From: Planctomycetaceae bacterium
GTDB lineage: Bacteria > Planctomycetota > Planctomycetia > Planctomycetales > Planctomycetaceae
Assembly (NCBI GenBank): GCA_947463775.1
Contig: CANHVD010000003.1
Location: forward strand, 1-31,425
Reading direction: 5' to 3'
DNA length: 31,425 nucleotides
Below the pieces are notes generated by a model that saw only the letters and a program-made list of their open reading frames with translations, was not told the origin of the DNA and did no database searches. Below, piece after piece: positions 7,887-19,300 of the stretch (positions within the stretch are counted from its first letter, which is position 1; the number at the start of each line of letters is the position of its first letter). Made by a program: the position numbers and the translations under genes.

Positions 7887-9220
7887 AGATCACATTTATA
7901 CGGCCGAACTTGTATGACGGACGATCGTCGGATGCGATGCATCCGCTGTGTTTTGCGATTCTGAAACGACTGACTCCACCGGACGTCACGACGGTGTTTT
8001 ACGACGAGCGTCTGGAGAATCTGCCGCTCGATGAGCCGACGGATCTCGTGGCGATGACCGTCGAAACCTACACCGCAAGGCGAGCCTATCAGATTGCTGC
8101 GATCTATCGGAGTCGCGGCATTCCAGTCGTAATGGGCGGATATCATCCGACGTTTCTTCCAGATGAATCTTTGCAGTTTGCTGACGCTGTGGTTGTGGGC
8201 GATGCCGAAGGAATCTGGCCGCAGGTGGTTGAGGATGCTCGCAGCGGAAAACTGAGACGACTTTATCAACAGAACGAGTTTCCTTCTCTGTCTGGTTCCG
8301 ATCCTGATCGCAGCATCTTCAAAGGCAAACGTTACGCTCCGTTGACGCTCGTGCAGTATGGCCGAGGCTGCAAGTACAACTGCAACTTCTGTTCGATACG
8401 TGCCTTCTATGGGAACTCGCTTCGGCAACGACCGGTGTCGGAAGTGGTGGCTGAGATTCGGCGTCTCCGCAGTCGCATGGTCTTTCTGGTTGACGACAAC
8501 CTGTTTGTGGATATCCCAAAGGCTGTTGAGTTATTCGAAGCGTTGATCCCGCTGAAGATCAATTGGTCATGTCAGATTTCGATCGACATCGCACAGGATC
8601 AATCTCTTGTGAAGTTGATGCAGAAGAGCGGTTGCATCAGCGCGTTGATCGGCTTTGAGTCGCTGAATCGCGACAACCTTGTGCAGATGCGAAAATCCTG
8701 GAACGTCAAGTACAACGATTACCAAACGTCTGTGCGAGTCTTCCAGGAAGCTGGCATCATGATCTACGGAACGTTTGTCTTTGGATACGATCAGGATACC
8801 GCCGATTCTTTTGACGCGGCTGTTGATTTTGCGATCGAGAATAAGTTCTATTTGGCCAACTTCAATCCGTTGACTCCGACCCCAGGGGCGGATCTCTATC
8901 GTGAACTTGAAGAACAAAAGCGTCTCGTGTTTGATCGCTGGTGGCTGGATCCTGCTTTTCGTTACGGCACCGCGACTTTTCATCCGAAAGGCATGACGGC
9001 TGATGAATTGACGGCCGGATGTCTGCGAGCTCGTTTGAAGTTCAATACGTTTCGGTCACTGTGTCACCGAGCATTCGCACCGGCGACCAATATGCGGACA
9101 CCGTATCGTCTGGGCATGTATTTGTTGTCGAACCTGATTTCGAAGCGTGAGATTCTGAGGAAACAGGGGCATCGGCTGGGATCAGCCGACCTGCCCGAGC
9201 CAATGAGTACCTTTGCATGA
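7883..9220 (+). CDS. B12-binding-type radical SAM protein 1
   Basis: 445 residues. The N-terminal ~140 residues have the Rossmann-like layout of cobalamin-binding radical SAM enzymes (MKITFIRPN start, EPTDLVAMTVE, VVMGGYHPTFLPDE, VVVGDAEG) but lack a DxHxxG cobalamin-ligand motif. The [4Fe-4S]/SAM motif CxxxCxxC is Cys163, Cys167, Cys170 in RGCKYNCNFC, followed by a TIM-barrel pattern with VFLVDDN and IGFESLN. A C-terminal region of about 100 residues (from HPKGMTADEL) is shared with the next gene. The start is fixed by the ATGA overlap with the desaturase stop. Relatives include lipid-modifying enzymes such as HpnP and HpnJ; the specific reaction is unknown. Confidence 0.87.
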   Translation: MKITFIRPNLYDGRSSDAMHPLCFAILKRLTPPDVTTVFYDERLENLPLDEPTDLVAMTVETYTARRAYQIAAIYRSRGIPVVMGGYHPTFLPDESLQFADAVVVGDAEGIWPQVVEDARSGKLRRLYQQNEFPSLSGSDPDRSIFKGKRYAPLTLVQYGRGCKYNCNFCSIRAFYGNSLRQRPVSEVVAEIRRLRSRMVFLVDDNLFVDIPKAVELFEALIPLKINWSCQISIDIAQDQSLVKLMQKSGCISALIGFESLNRDNLVQMRKSWNVKYNDYQTSVRVFQEAGIMIYGTFVFGYDQDTADSFDAAVDFAIENKFYLANFNPLTPTPGADLYRELEEQKRLVFDRWWLDPAFRYGTATFHPKGMTADELTAGCLRARLKFNTFRSLCHRAFAPATNMRTPYRLGMYLLSNLISKREILRKQGHRLGSADLPEPMSTFA

Positions 9221-10641
9221 AAATCACCTTCATCATGCCCAACATCGGGCGTCAGGATCACAGCCTCTACATCGACGAAGCGCGAATGGAGCCGCTGAGT
9301 CTGGGGGTTCTGGCAGGACTGACACCGCCGGACGTAGAGTGTGTGCTGTACGATGATCGCATGGAAGAGATTCCGTTTGATGAACCGACGGATCTGGTTG
9401 CGATCAGTATTGAAATCTATGCGGCTCGGCGAGCATACGAGATTGCTGCCGAGTATCGTTCGCGTGGCGTTCCGGTCATTCTGGGCGGCGCGCATCCTTC
9501 GTTGTTTCCAGAGGAATGTCAGGCCTATGCGGATTCCATCTACATCGGCGATGCGGAATTCCGATGGGCCGAAGCCGTGGAAGATGCACGGCAAGGACGA
9601 CTGAAGCCGCGATACGATGCTGCGGTTGGGGTTGCTCAGGCCGGAGGTTCACTTCCTCGCCGTGATTTATTTGTCGGCAAAGGTTATCTGCCCCTGACGC
9701 TGATGCAATTCAGCCGCGGTTGTCGCTTCGCCTGCGACTTCTGCGCCGTGAGTGCTTACTTCAAAAGAACGCAATACATCCGGCCGACGCAGGAAGTTCT
9801 GGAAGAGATTCGTCGTCAGGATCGGAAATTTGTGTTCTTTGTGGATGACAATTTTTTGTCGAACCACGAGGCTGCCAAGTCGTTTCTGCGCGATCTCATC
9901 CCGATGAAGATTCGCTGGGTATCTCAGGCGTCGATCGACATGACGAACGATCTGGAACTCATGGAGCTGATGGCAAAAAGCGGCTGCATGGGACATGTGG
10001 TTGGTTTCGAGTCGATCAGTCCCGATAGCATCAAGCTCATGAAGAAAGCTCCCAATCTGATGCACAAGCAGGGCTGGGATCGCTATGAGGCTCAGGTGGA
10101 AATTCTTCGGCAGTTCCACATGCAGACCTGGGCCACGTTTACGCTGGGGCATGACTTTGACACGATCGAATCCATTCAGCAGACGCATGAATTTGCCATG
10201 CGAAACCGTTTCTGCTTTGCGGCGTACAATATTCTGATGCCCTACCCCGGCACTCCGCTTTACGATCGACTGAACAGCGAAGGGCGACTGCTGTTCGATG
10301 GCAAGTGGTGGTTGCATCCCGAGTATCGATTCAACCAGGCGACCTTTATTCCCAAGAACATGACGCCGGACGAGTTGACCGATGTGATCTGGAGTTGTCG
10401 AGACAAATGGAACAGTCCGCGGTCGATCTTCTGGAGAATGTGGGACTTTAAGACTCATATGAGTTCATTCACTCGGCTGTTCATGTACCTCGCGTACAAC
10501 CCGTTGTATGCGAAGGAGTCTTACAAGAAGCAGGGAATGCTGTTTGGTCGACATCGAAAAGGACCGATCGGTGTTCCGGTTGGGGAAACGTCGACTCGTC
10601 GGTCGATCGAGAGGCCAGCCGAAACGACGTCCGTGCGTTGA
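9217..10641 (+). CDS. B12-binding-type radical SAM protein 2 (paralog of protein 1)
   Basis: 474 residues. It aligns by eye along its whole length with the preceding gene: both share PxDEPTDLVA, an ARRAYxIAAxYRSRG block, a GGxHP motif, GDAE, and WWLxPxxR near the C-terminal domain. The cluster cysteines are Cys169, Cys173 and Cys176 in RGCRFACDFC, followed by FVFFVDDN. The start overlaps the upstream stop (ATGA). A tandem duplication followed by divergence is likely; the two may act in sequence or as a pair on one substrate. The last 30 residues are a basic, Ser/Thr-rich tail (RRSIERPAETTSVR) absent from protein 1. Confidence 0.87.
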   Translation: MKITFIMPNIGRQDHSLYIDEARMEPLSLGVLAGLTPPDVECVLYDDRMEEIPFDEPTDLVAISIEIYAARRAYEIAAEYRSRGVPVILGGAHPSLFPEECQAYADSIYIGDAEFRWAEAVEDARQGRLKPRYDAAVGVAQAGGSLPRRDLFVGKGYLPLTLMQFSRGCRFACDFCAVSAYFKRTQYIRPTQEVLEEIRRQDRKFVFFVDDNFLSNHEAAKSFLRDLIPMKIRWVSQASIDMTNDLELMELMAKSGCMGHVVGFESISPDSIKLMKKAPNLMHKQGWDRYEAQVEILRQFHMQTWATFTLGHDFDTIESIQQTHEFAMRNRFCFAAYNILMPYPGTPLYDRLNSEGRLLFDGKWWLHPEYRFNQATFIPKNMTPDELTDVIWSCRDKWNSPRSIFWRMWDFKTHMSSFTRLFMYLAYNPLYAKESYKKQGMLFGRHRKGPIGVPVGETSTRRSIERPAETTSVR

Positions 10642-10682
10642 TTTTTCACTATTCGGCTCATTGAGATTTGATCGGCAGCACA

Positions 10683-10946
10683 ATGCAGGAACCCTCACAA
10701 CGCCAGGAACGACTGACACCCGCTGAAGTCACAGCGAGGATTGTGCAGATCGTATCTCAGCAGGAGACGACCAAGTATTGTTCGAAGTGTCAGAAGCATG
10801 TTCTGGCGTTACGTCCTGGCACCAGTCGATTTCGGCAAATGCTGTTGACCATGATTACGCTGGGGTTTTGGTCCATTGTCTGGATTACTGATGTTGTCCG
10901 TCGGCCGGGGTGGAGATGTTCGGATTGCGATCAGCGAGTTGGGTGA
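10683..10946 (+). CDS. Small zinc-ribbon membrane protein
   Basis: 87 residues. CxxC pairs at Cys33/Cys36 (YCSKCQKH) and Cys79/Cys82 (RCSDCDQR) flank a hydrophobic segment (about 52-72), so both halves of a zinc ribbon would have to meet across a hairpin or a loosely inserted helix. It follows the second radical SAM gene by 41 bases and may be in the same transcript. Function unknown. The ATG at 10683 is chosen over the in-frame TTG at 10668; no clear ribosome-binding site helps. Confidence 0.65.
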   Translation: MQEPSQRQERLTPAEVTARIVQIVSQQETTKYCSKCQKHVLALRPGTSRFRQMLLTMITLGFWSIVWITDVVRRPGWRCSDCDQRVG

Positions 10947-11047
10947 GATGTGAGCGATGGATGGTGCCATTCAGGTCCAGTGTCGCCAAATGAATTCATT
11001 TTCAACAGTCCTTTTCTTCTCTCGAAGAGTTCACGTTTGGAGTATCC

Positions 11048-12085
11048 ATGCAGACGATTGGGGTCGGAATCATCGGCAGTGGTTTCATGGGGCTGACGTA
11101 CAGCGAAGTTGCTGCCAGGCATGTTCAGGGATGCAAACTGGTCGCGATTGCCGGCGGGCGTCGAGCGGAGCAGTTGGCTGCAGACTACAGTGTTCCGGCC
11201 GAGGCGACGGTTGATTCATTGCTGTCACGTGACGATGTGCATGCTGTTGTTCTGGCGACGCCGGACATTGATCGGCTCAGGCTGACTCAAATGGCGGCTG
11301 CGGCGGGCAAGCATGTGCTGGCGGAAAAGCCGATGGCTCCGACCGTTGCCGAGTGTGATGCCATGATCGCTGCTTGTACTGCGGCGAATGTGAATCTTTC
11401 GGTAGTTAAGACTGAGCGGTTTCGAAAGATCACCCGAAAGGCCAAGGAATTGATTGACGATGGGACGGTCGGGCCGATTCAAATGCTGCGAACGGTTTCG
11501 GCTTTTCCGCTTCCTTTGTCACGCCAGCTTTTCGATGAACGAGCCTGGATGTCGGATCCCAATGGCGGTGGGCTCTTTATGGGAATGGCATCGCATAACA
11601 CCGATTTTCTGCGATGGCTGACCGGCCGCAATGCCGTCAAAGTATTTGCTCAGGCAACGACGTACAGTGACATCGCCGGTCCTCCGCTTTCGGTGATGGC
11701 TCAGATCGTTTTTGAAGACAATATCATGGCCCAGATGTGGATTACCGGCGAGCTGCCGAATCCGAGTCTGCCCAGCAGTGAAGTTCGGTTTCAGGTCTTT
11801 GGGCGAGATGCCATGCTGGATCTGGAGAACTTCGAGTTTCTGGATGTCGGCAAAGGCGACAAGTGGGAGCGTGTCTATACTCCGGAGAGATTCGATTATC
11901 TGAAAGAGCCCAAGTCACCGATTCGATTGTTTCCACACATCGGTGTCATTCAGGAATTCATCGACAGTATACGTGAACAACGTCCGCCTAAAGTTGGCGG
12001 TGCTGAAGGTCGAGCCGCAGTGGAACTGTGTGAAGCGTGTCTGATTTCCGCAAGAACCGGACAGGCTGTTACGTTGCCGTTATGA
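11048..12085 (+). CDS. Gfo/Idh/MocA family NAD(P)-dependent oxidoreductase
   Basis: 345 residues. The N-terminal Rossmann domain has GIIGSGFMG (8-16) and the family EKP signature (93-95). The C-terminal alpha/beta domain includes MASHNTDFLRWLTG with the probable catalytic His183. GGAG lies five bases before the ATG. Family members oxidise or reduce sugars, inositols or related polyols at a carbonyl/hydroxyl carbon; the substrate cannot be read from the sequence. It is followed after 35 bases by a transporter gene, so import and oxidation of the same compound is a reasonable inference. Confidence 0.88.
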   Translation: MQTIGVGIIGSGFMGLTYSEVAARHVQGCKLVAIAGGRRAEQLAADYSVPAEATVDSLLSRDDVHAVVLATPDIDRLRLTQMAAAAGKHVLAEKPMAPTVAECDAMIAACTAANVNLSVVKTERFRKITRKAKELIDDGTVGPIQMLRTVSAFPLPLSRQLFDERAWMSDPNGGGLFMGMASHNTDFLRWLTGRNAVKVFAQATTYSDIAGPPLSVMAQIVFEDNIMAQMWITGELPNPSLPSSEVRFQVFGRDAMLDLENFEFLDVGKGDKWERVYTPERFDYLKEPKSPIRLFPHIGVIQEFIDSIREQRPPKVGGAEGRAAVELCEACLISARTGQAVTLPL

Positions 12086-12120
12086 AGTGATTTTCATTCT
12101 GGATGGAAACGAGGGTCACT

Positions 12121-13626
12121 GTGAGCGAACAACCGGCCGATCCGTCATCAGCAGGCTGTGGACTTTCCTGGCCTGAACAAAGGCGAAACCTTATTCTGTT
12201 TGCTCTGTGTACTGGAACGCAATATCTGGCGGCTCCGGTTTTGTACGTGGGAATTACTCAAGCTTCGCTGTGTGATCGCCTCGGAGCTGATGCCAAAACA
12301 TCAAACTTGCCAGGCACATTGTTCTTTGCGATGACCGCCATGCCTGCTCTGTACGCTTGGCTGTCGCCCGGAGTTTCGGCCCTACGCCGTAATCTGGGTT
12401 TGCTATACGGGACCTCGGCATTGATGCTGGCAACGTTGGCCATCACGTTGTCGTTGCCGGTGTCCAATTCCTTTAAGCTGGGCATGGTGATTTTGCAGGG
12501 AGGTGTTTCCGGAGCTGTAATGCCAGCCGCGATCGGGTTGCTGTGGGAGGTCATGGGCCGAGGCTCGGATGAATCGCGGCGCGGCCTTGCTTTGGGGCTG
12601 GCTTTTGGTGCGGGGCCGCTGCTTGCTGTACTAGGTTCGCTGGGGCAGACCGCGTTGCTGGGCGGAGATCTGTTTGGATGGCACTTTGACGGACTTGCGT
12701 ATCCTCGCAACTTCATCATTCTGTTTGCTGCAGGTGTTCCAGTAATGGGCCTTGCTGCTGTTGTCTCGCAGTTGTTCGTGATTCAACCGGTTGCACAGGA
12801 GCAGCCCAGAGAACCGCTTTCGGCCGTGAGGGGATTGCTTGTCGGGATTCTGCTGATGCTTGTCTCGATCGCATCGATGCATGCTGCTGACAGCCCCGTG
12901 GATCCGGCGAATGGAGCAAACTCAGGATTGTTCAGCTCCGGACAGTTTTTTCGCGTACTGGGAGTTTTCTCCGCTGTCGGAGCTGTCGTTGCTTTTGTGG
13001 CTCACTTTCGATCAGTCTTCCAGCATCGCATTCTGTTGTTGGCGACCGTGGTAACAATCCTTGTTTATGCTGGCAATGTGATTCCTTCGAACATGAACCT
13101 GTATTCCGGAGAAGCGTTGGGAGATCTGCCGGAAAAGTATGCCGGCGTTCAGAACATGCTGCGATTTGGATTCAAAGTTGTCGCCGGAGCAATGCTGGGA
13201 TGGCTGCTGACTCGCACCAATCCTCGCGTGGGAATTCTGGCGACTGCGTCGATATTTCTGCTGGCTCAAATCTGGGCGATGTGTGTGACTGGCCCATGGT
13301 ATCTGGTCGCTTTTGGTATCCACGGAGCTGGTGAATTGGTTGGGGTGTATGCTCCCAACTACATCGTGTCGGCCTCACGTCGTGATCAGCTTCGACGGAA
13401 CATGGCTTTTGTCACGATGCTGATGGTTCCCGCCGCGCCGGCTGGATATTTGTTCGGGGCCATCGTCGATGTTGTGAAAAATTCAGGCTGGACAGCGCTT
13501 GGGATGAACAGTACCGCACTGGGGTTTCGGCTGAGTTTTCTTGTCTGCGGGTTGTTCATTTTGACGGGCATCATACTGGCAGTCCTGTTGCTGCCAGCAA
13601 AGCCAAGACCAGAGGAGGCAACGTGA
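12121..13626 (+). CDS. MFS-like multi-pass transporter
   Basis: 501 residues from the GTG at 12121, chosen because GAGGG lies five bases upstream; an ATG at 12103 would add six residues but has no such site. About 12 hydrophobic segments are visible, with a long central hydrophilic break near residues 220-235 (QPVAQEQPREPL) as in the major facilitator superfamily. A stretch after the second helix (LYAWLSPGVSALRRNLGLLYG) sits where the MFS loop 2-3 signature would be, but the classical G-x3-D-R motif is not clear. Substrate unknown; it is paired with the Gfo/Idh/MocA oxidoreductase gene. Confidence 0.75.
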   Translation: MSEQPADPSSAGCGLSWPEQRRNLILFALCTGTQYLAAPVLYVGITQASLCDRLGADAKTSNLPGTLFFAMTAMPALYAWLSPGVSALRRNLGLLYGTSALMLATLAITLSLPVSNSFKLGMVILQGGVSGAVMPAAIGLLWEVMGRGSDESRRGLALGLAFGAGPLLAVLGSLGQTALLGGDLFGWHFDGLAYPRNFIILFAAGVPVMGLAAVVSQLFVIQPVAQEQPREPLSAVRGLLVGILLMLVSIASMHAADSPVDPANGANSGLFSSGQFFRVLGVFSAVGAVVAFVAHFRSVFQHRILLLATVVTILVYAGNVIPSNMNLYSGEALGDLPEKYAGVQNMLRFGFKVVAGAMLGWLLTRTNPRVGILATASIFLLAQIWAMCVTGPWYLVAFGIHGAGELVGVYAPNYIVSASRRDQLRRNMAFVTMLMVPAAPAGYLFGAIVDVVKNSGWTALGMNSTALGFRLSFLVCGLFILTGIILAVLLLPAKPRPEEAT

Positions 13627-13936
13627 GTTGAGAGCAGTCAATGGCGTGGATTTTCCATTGCCGTCAAGTAGCACGCGACCGTCGAGCAAAAGCGGCCACC
13701 TGAACGGTAAATGATTGAAACCGCCGCCGGCGATCAAACGTCGTAATTCAGGATAGGTGACCTCGCCCCTGAAAATGATGCATCGGAGAACGCCGCTTTT
13801 TCAGGCTCGCCAGACTTGGTCGCCACCGCGAGAAACTCCAGAACGGCTTACGATCAGCCCAGAACAGCGAGACTTAGCCAGCCTCTCTTTCTGCCTGTTC
13901 AAAACCAGCCATCACCAAGCTCGTCGAGCCTGCATT
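13627..13936. other. Intergenic region without an intact gene
   Basis: 310 bases between convergent genes. On the minus strand two adjoining reading frames give protein-like stretches: one reading about VATKSGEPEKAAF and ending at a stop near 13739, another containing NHLPFRWPLLLDGRVLLDG (about 13650-13720) with an in-frame stop upstream. This could be a decayed gene or a dispersed repeat, but no family was recognised. No clear terminator was found. Confidence 0.35.
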
Positions 13937-14239
13937 TCAATGGCTGTGAGCATCCCCTTTCGGCGGGTTTGACAACTTCTCTGTTTTCTCTGCGTCTGTT
14001 AGCTCGTCCCATTCTTCCAGACAAGGTGGGCAGCAGAAAGCGACCTTCTTTCCATTGAAATCCTTCACCAGTGAGGCATCAACTTCTTTCGGCTCAATCT
14101 GATTGCCCATGATTGGACAGACAGTGTTCACGAATTCCGAAGCACCGGCGGCTGATGTAGTCACTTCGACTCCGGTTTCGGAGCAGCCTGCGAGGCACAG
14201 GCAACCTGAAAACAGTGCGGCTTGAAGAATGCTTTTCAT
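13937..14239 (-). CDS. Small Cys-rich lipoprotein, likely metal-binding (YHS-like)
   Basis: 100 residues from the ATG at 14239, which places a short hydrophobic signal peptide ending in the lipobox LAGC (lipidated Cys19). The mature part has CPIMG (Cys41), FNGKKVAFCCPPC (Cys69, Cys70, Cys73) and a His-ending tail (HSH). The CP-x-M-G / F-x-G-x-x-V-x-FCC-x-x-C layout resembles YHS-type domains that bind soft metals. It is probably anchored facing the periplasm. It lies 123 bases downstream of the branching-enzyme gene, probably as its own unit. Metal identity is unknown. Confidence 0.72.
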   Translation of the reverse strand: MKSILQAALFSGCLCLAGCSETGVEVTTSAAGASEFVNTVCPIMGNQIEPKEVDASLVKDFNGKKVAFCCPPCLEEWDELTDAEKTEKLSNPPKGDAHSH

Positions 14240-14362
14240 GTTGAGTCTCTTATCGAATCTGGCCTTGGAAATACATACTGTCGTATTGGGTTGTTGCAAC
14301 AGAGTTTAGAACGCTGTTGCTGCCTGTCCATCACTGTGATTCCGATGGACAACGTTTCCCAA

Positions 14363-16339
<1,977 letters not shown>

Positions 16340-16391
16340 GGCGTTTCACAACACTCCGAAATTCATCCGGTTGAGATTCCCTGCCGGATTC

Positions 16392-19300
16392 TTACCGATT
16401 TCCGGCAGCTCTGGAACGCACTTGGCGAAGCTTCGTGAACAACTGAGAATAACGAGGGCTGAAATCCCCCGGCTCTGCTGCCCCTGTGGGCGAACGATTG
16501 TCTGCCGGTGATGACGTCGCTTCCGGCAAGACTGCGGATTCTGAAGGCAATACGGTGCGTTCAGCGCCTGATGTTTGTGATACAGGCTGAGTCAGGATTG
16601 CAGCATCAGTCGCTGTGCCAATCGCGGCTGATAAAGGAACATGCTCCAACGAATTAACATCAGCGTGCGAAAACGACTCAAGCCGATTTCTGGCCGTGGT
16701 GACGAGATTTTCCAGCGATCCGTCAGACTTTCTGGAGTTGAACTCGTCGGGTGGCAGTGTTGACTGAGAGTCATCAGGTGAAGTGATGCGACCAGTTTTC
16801 TGAAACTTTGTCACTTCATCTCTCAACGATGCCAGTGTATCTGCCAGCGGCCCTGCATCATCAGTGCTCAGCAAATCGCCGCGAAGATCCCATTCCAGCG
16901 TGCGAACTTCGCCGGGCAGTGAAAAAAATATTGGAGCAGAAGGTTCAGACTCGCGATGAGGGGCTCCGGCGAATTCCCTGGAGGGCTGCGACTGGCCGTC
17001 GCGAGCAAGTCTTGCGGCTTCGAAGTTTAGTGAAACGCGTTCCTGCTCCGGAGCAACTTCCTTAGCGGAAAGCGACGCCGACGACTCAGTCTGTTCCGCA
17101 GAAGCGGGATTGAAGATGAGCTGACCGTCATGCCAGCCGTTGACCTGAAACTGTTCGGTGATGCCCGGATAGACAGGATTCCGAGGGCCATTCAGAGTTG
17201 CGAAAGAGTCCGCAACTTCGAATGAATCAGTAACGTCGTACGCGTCCACGGCAGGCATAACTGACGCAGATTCTGCGAGGCTTGCGAGCAGGCTTGATCG
17301 AATCGCATCCTGAATCACCTGACGATTGGCATCAGAGATGACGTCATCATCTGACACCATGGGCGTATTCTGCTGGCTACGCGGCTCGACGCTTGCATAA
17401 GGAGTCGAAGCCGAAACAAAGCTTGCTGCGGCAATCTCTCTGTTCTGCAGTTCCGTTGTTTCTGTCGCTCCGTGTCCAAACAAAGGCGCGGGACGAAATG
17501 TTACAAACTCACCCTGATCTGGTTCCAATTGATGTGATTTCAGCATCATCATGATGTCTGCATCACTTGTCCGGCTGACAGGAATCCTGTCGAACGCCAG
17601 AGCATTCTGGAGCGAATCTTTTGTCAGCCATTCATCGTGTGCGCCAAATTCATTGTCCGTGACCCGCTGCATGTCTGATGCTGATGAGACAGAATACGTT
17701 CCAGACGGAACTTCACGTCCCAGTGCAATCCATGTGTAGCGATCGAAAACGGGAAGCCGACTTGAGAGATCAGTCCCGATCGCACTGCGAATCATTTGTT
17801 CCTGCGCGTCGGCCGAAACTGGCGAGGACTCTGCAGAGGGGATTGCATCCGCTGGGTTGTGCATGAAATGAACGTGCTGCGACGAGTTCGTGCTCTGGAA
17901 TTCGATACCTTGGGAGTCAAAGTCAGAATCCTGACCTTCCACCCCTGGCTGTGTCTGGTCTTCGAATGACGTCGTTTGCAATCCGAGCAGCCTTGTGGCG
18001 GCATCGGCATCGAATTCTGCCATGTGTTCGTTAAACGAGTCTCGATAGCTCAGTTCCTGAGTATCGTGTGAAAACAACGCTTCGTCGTTCTCAGCGGAGC
18101 TGGAAGCAAACGCATCCATTTCGACTGCGTCAGAGGCCTCCAGGGCATCAGGCTGATAGCGATGGCCGACTTCAAAACTTTGAGCCTGGGTGGATCCGAT
18201 CTCAATTGATCCGAGACTTAACTTTTGTGTCGTTGTCAGGGAAGGTGCTCTTGCCGGCTCACGATTTCCGGACAGCTCGGAAACTGCGATCTCGGCAGGA
18301 TTAACCGTCACCGATGCTGGACGAGACATCGAAAAGTCGGTCGAGGATTTGGCACCAAACTCGATAACTCCAGGAGCACCGAACTCAAATATGCCGGCGG
18401 CCACATGAGTCACAGTCGTCGCAGTGTGCGACGTTTTAATGTTTGCCGAAGTGGATCGCAACTCAGGATCTGGTTCCGCCGGACTGCTTTGATGATCAGA
18501 AACCAGCGGCGATGTGTTCCATGCATAAGCCAGATGTTGCAGACGTGTCAGTGCCGAGCGAACACAATCCTCATCGGCAACCTTTGTTGATCGCTCTGCG
18601 GCCACCACCAACGATTCATCTGCCAGCAAAGTCAGGCAGCGAGGCAATCCGTCACTTGCGACGGCAATCAGGTCGAGGGCCTGCGGAGAAAAGACATCCC
18701 TCAGTTTTCCGCCGACGACTGATAGGTGGCGATTCAGGCATTCGAGCGATTCTTTGGACGACAAAGGTTCCAGAAAGGCATGGCAGCGAACGCGTCGGCT
18801 GAAATCCGCATAAGCGGGCCGAGCTAATTCTTCTTCCAGGTTCAGTGGTCCGGCGATCAGACATCGAACCAGCGCACGGCCGTTCCATTCCTCTTCCGTG
18901 AAGGCGCGGAGTTCGTTCAATACGGGCACGGAAAGAAGCTGAGCATCGTCGACCAGCAGCAGAATGGGTCCCCAGAATTCTGTCGTCTTCCGCATCTGTT
19001 CAACGACCGTCCAGCGACTTCGCACTGCGACTGACGATGCGGATTCGGACGAACTCTCTCCGGCTTTCAGGAGTGATGCGGCCTGCAGGGTTTGCAGAAC
19101 TTCGGTCGGAGTTTCCAGTCCTGCGCCTGAACACAGGATGGCTCGTCCTTCATGAGCGAGCTGCATCTGCAAATGTTTCAGCAGCGAGGTTTTTCCAACA
19201 CCAGCTGGTCCTGTCAGCACTGCGATCCCCAGATCGGAGCGCAGGGCGTGAAGCAACTGGGGAAGAATGCTGCGGATCGACTCGGAGATGAAGAAAGCCC

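Noticed and set aside
9667..10458. 263-codon minus-strand open frame
   Set aside because: Antisense to the second radical SAM gene, which carries an intact cluster motif; no protein family resemblance.
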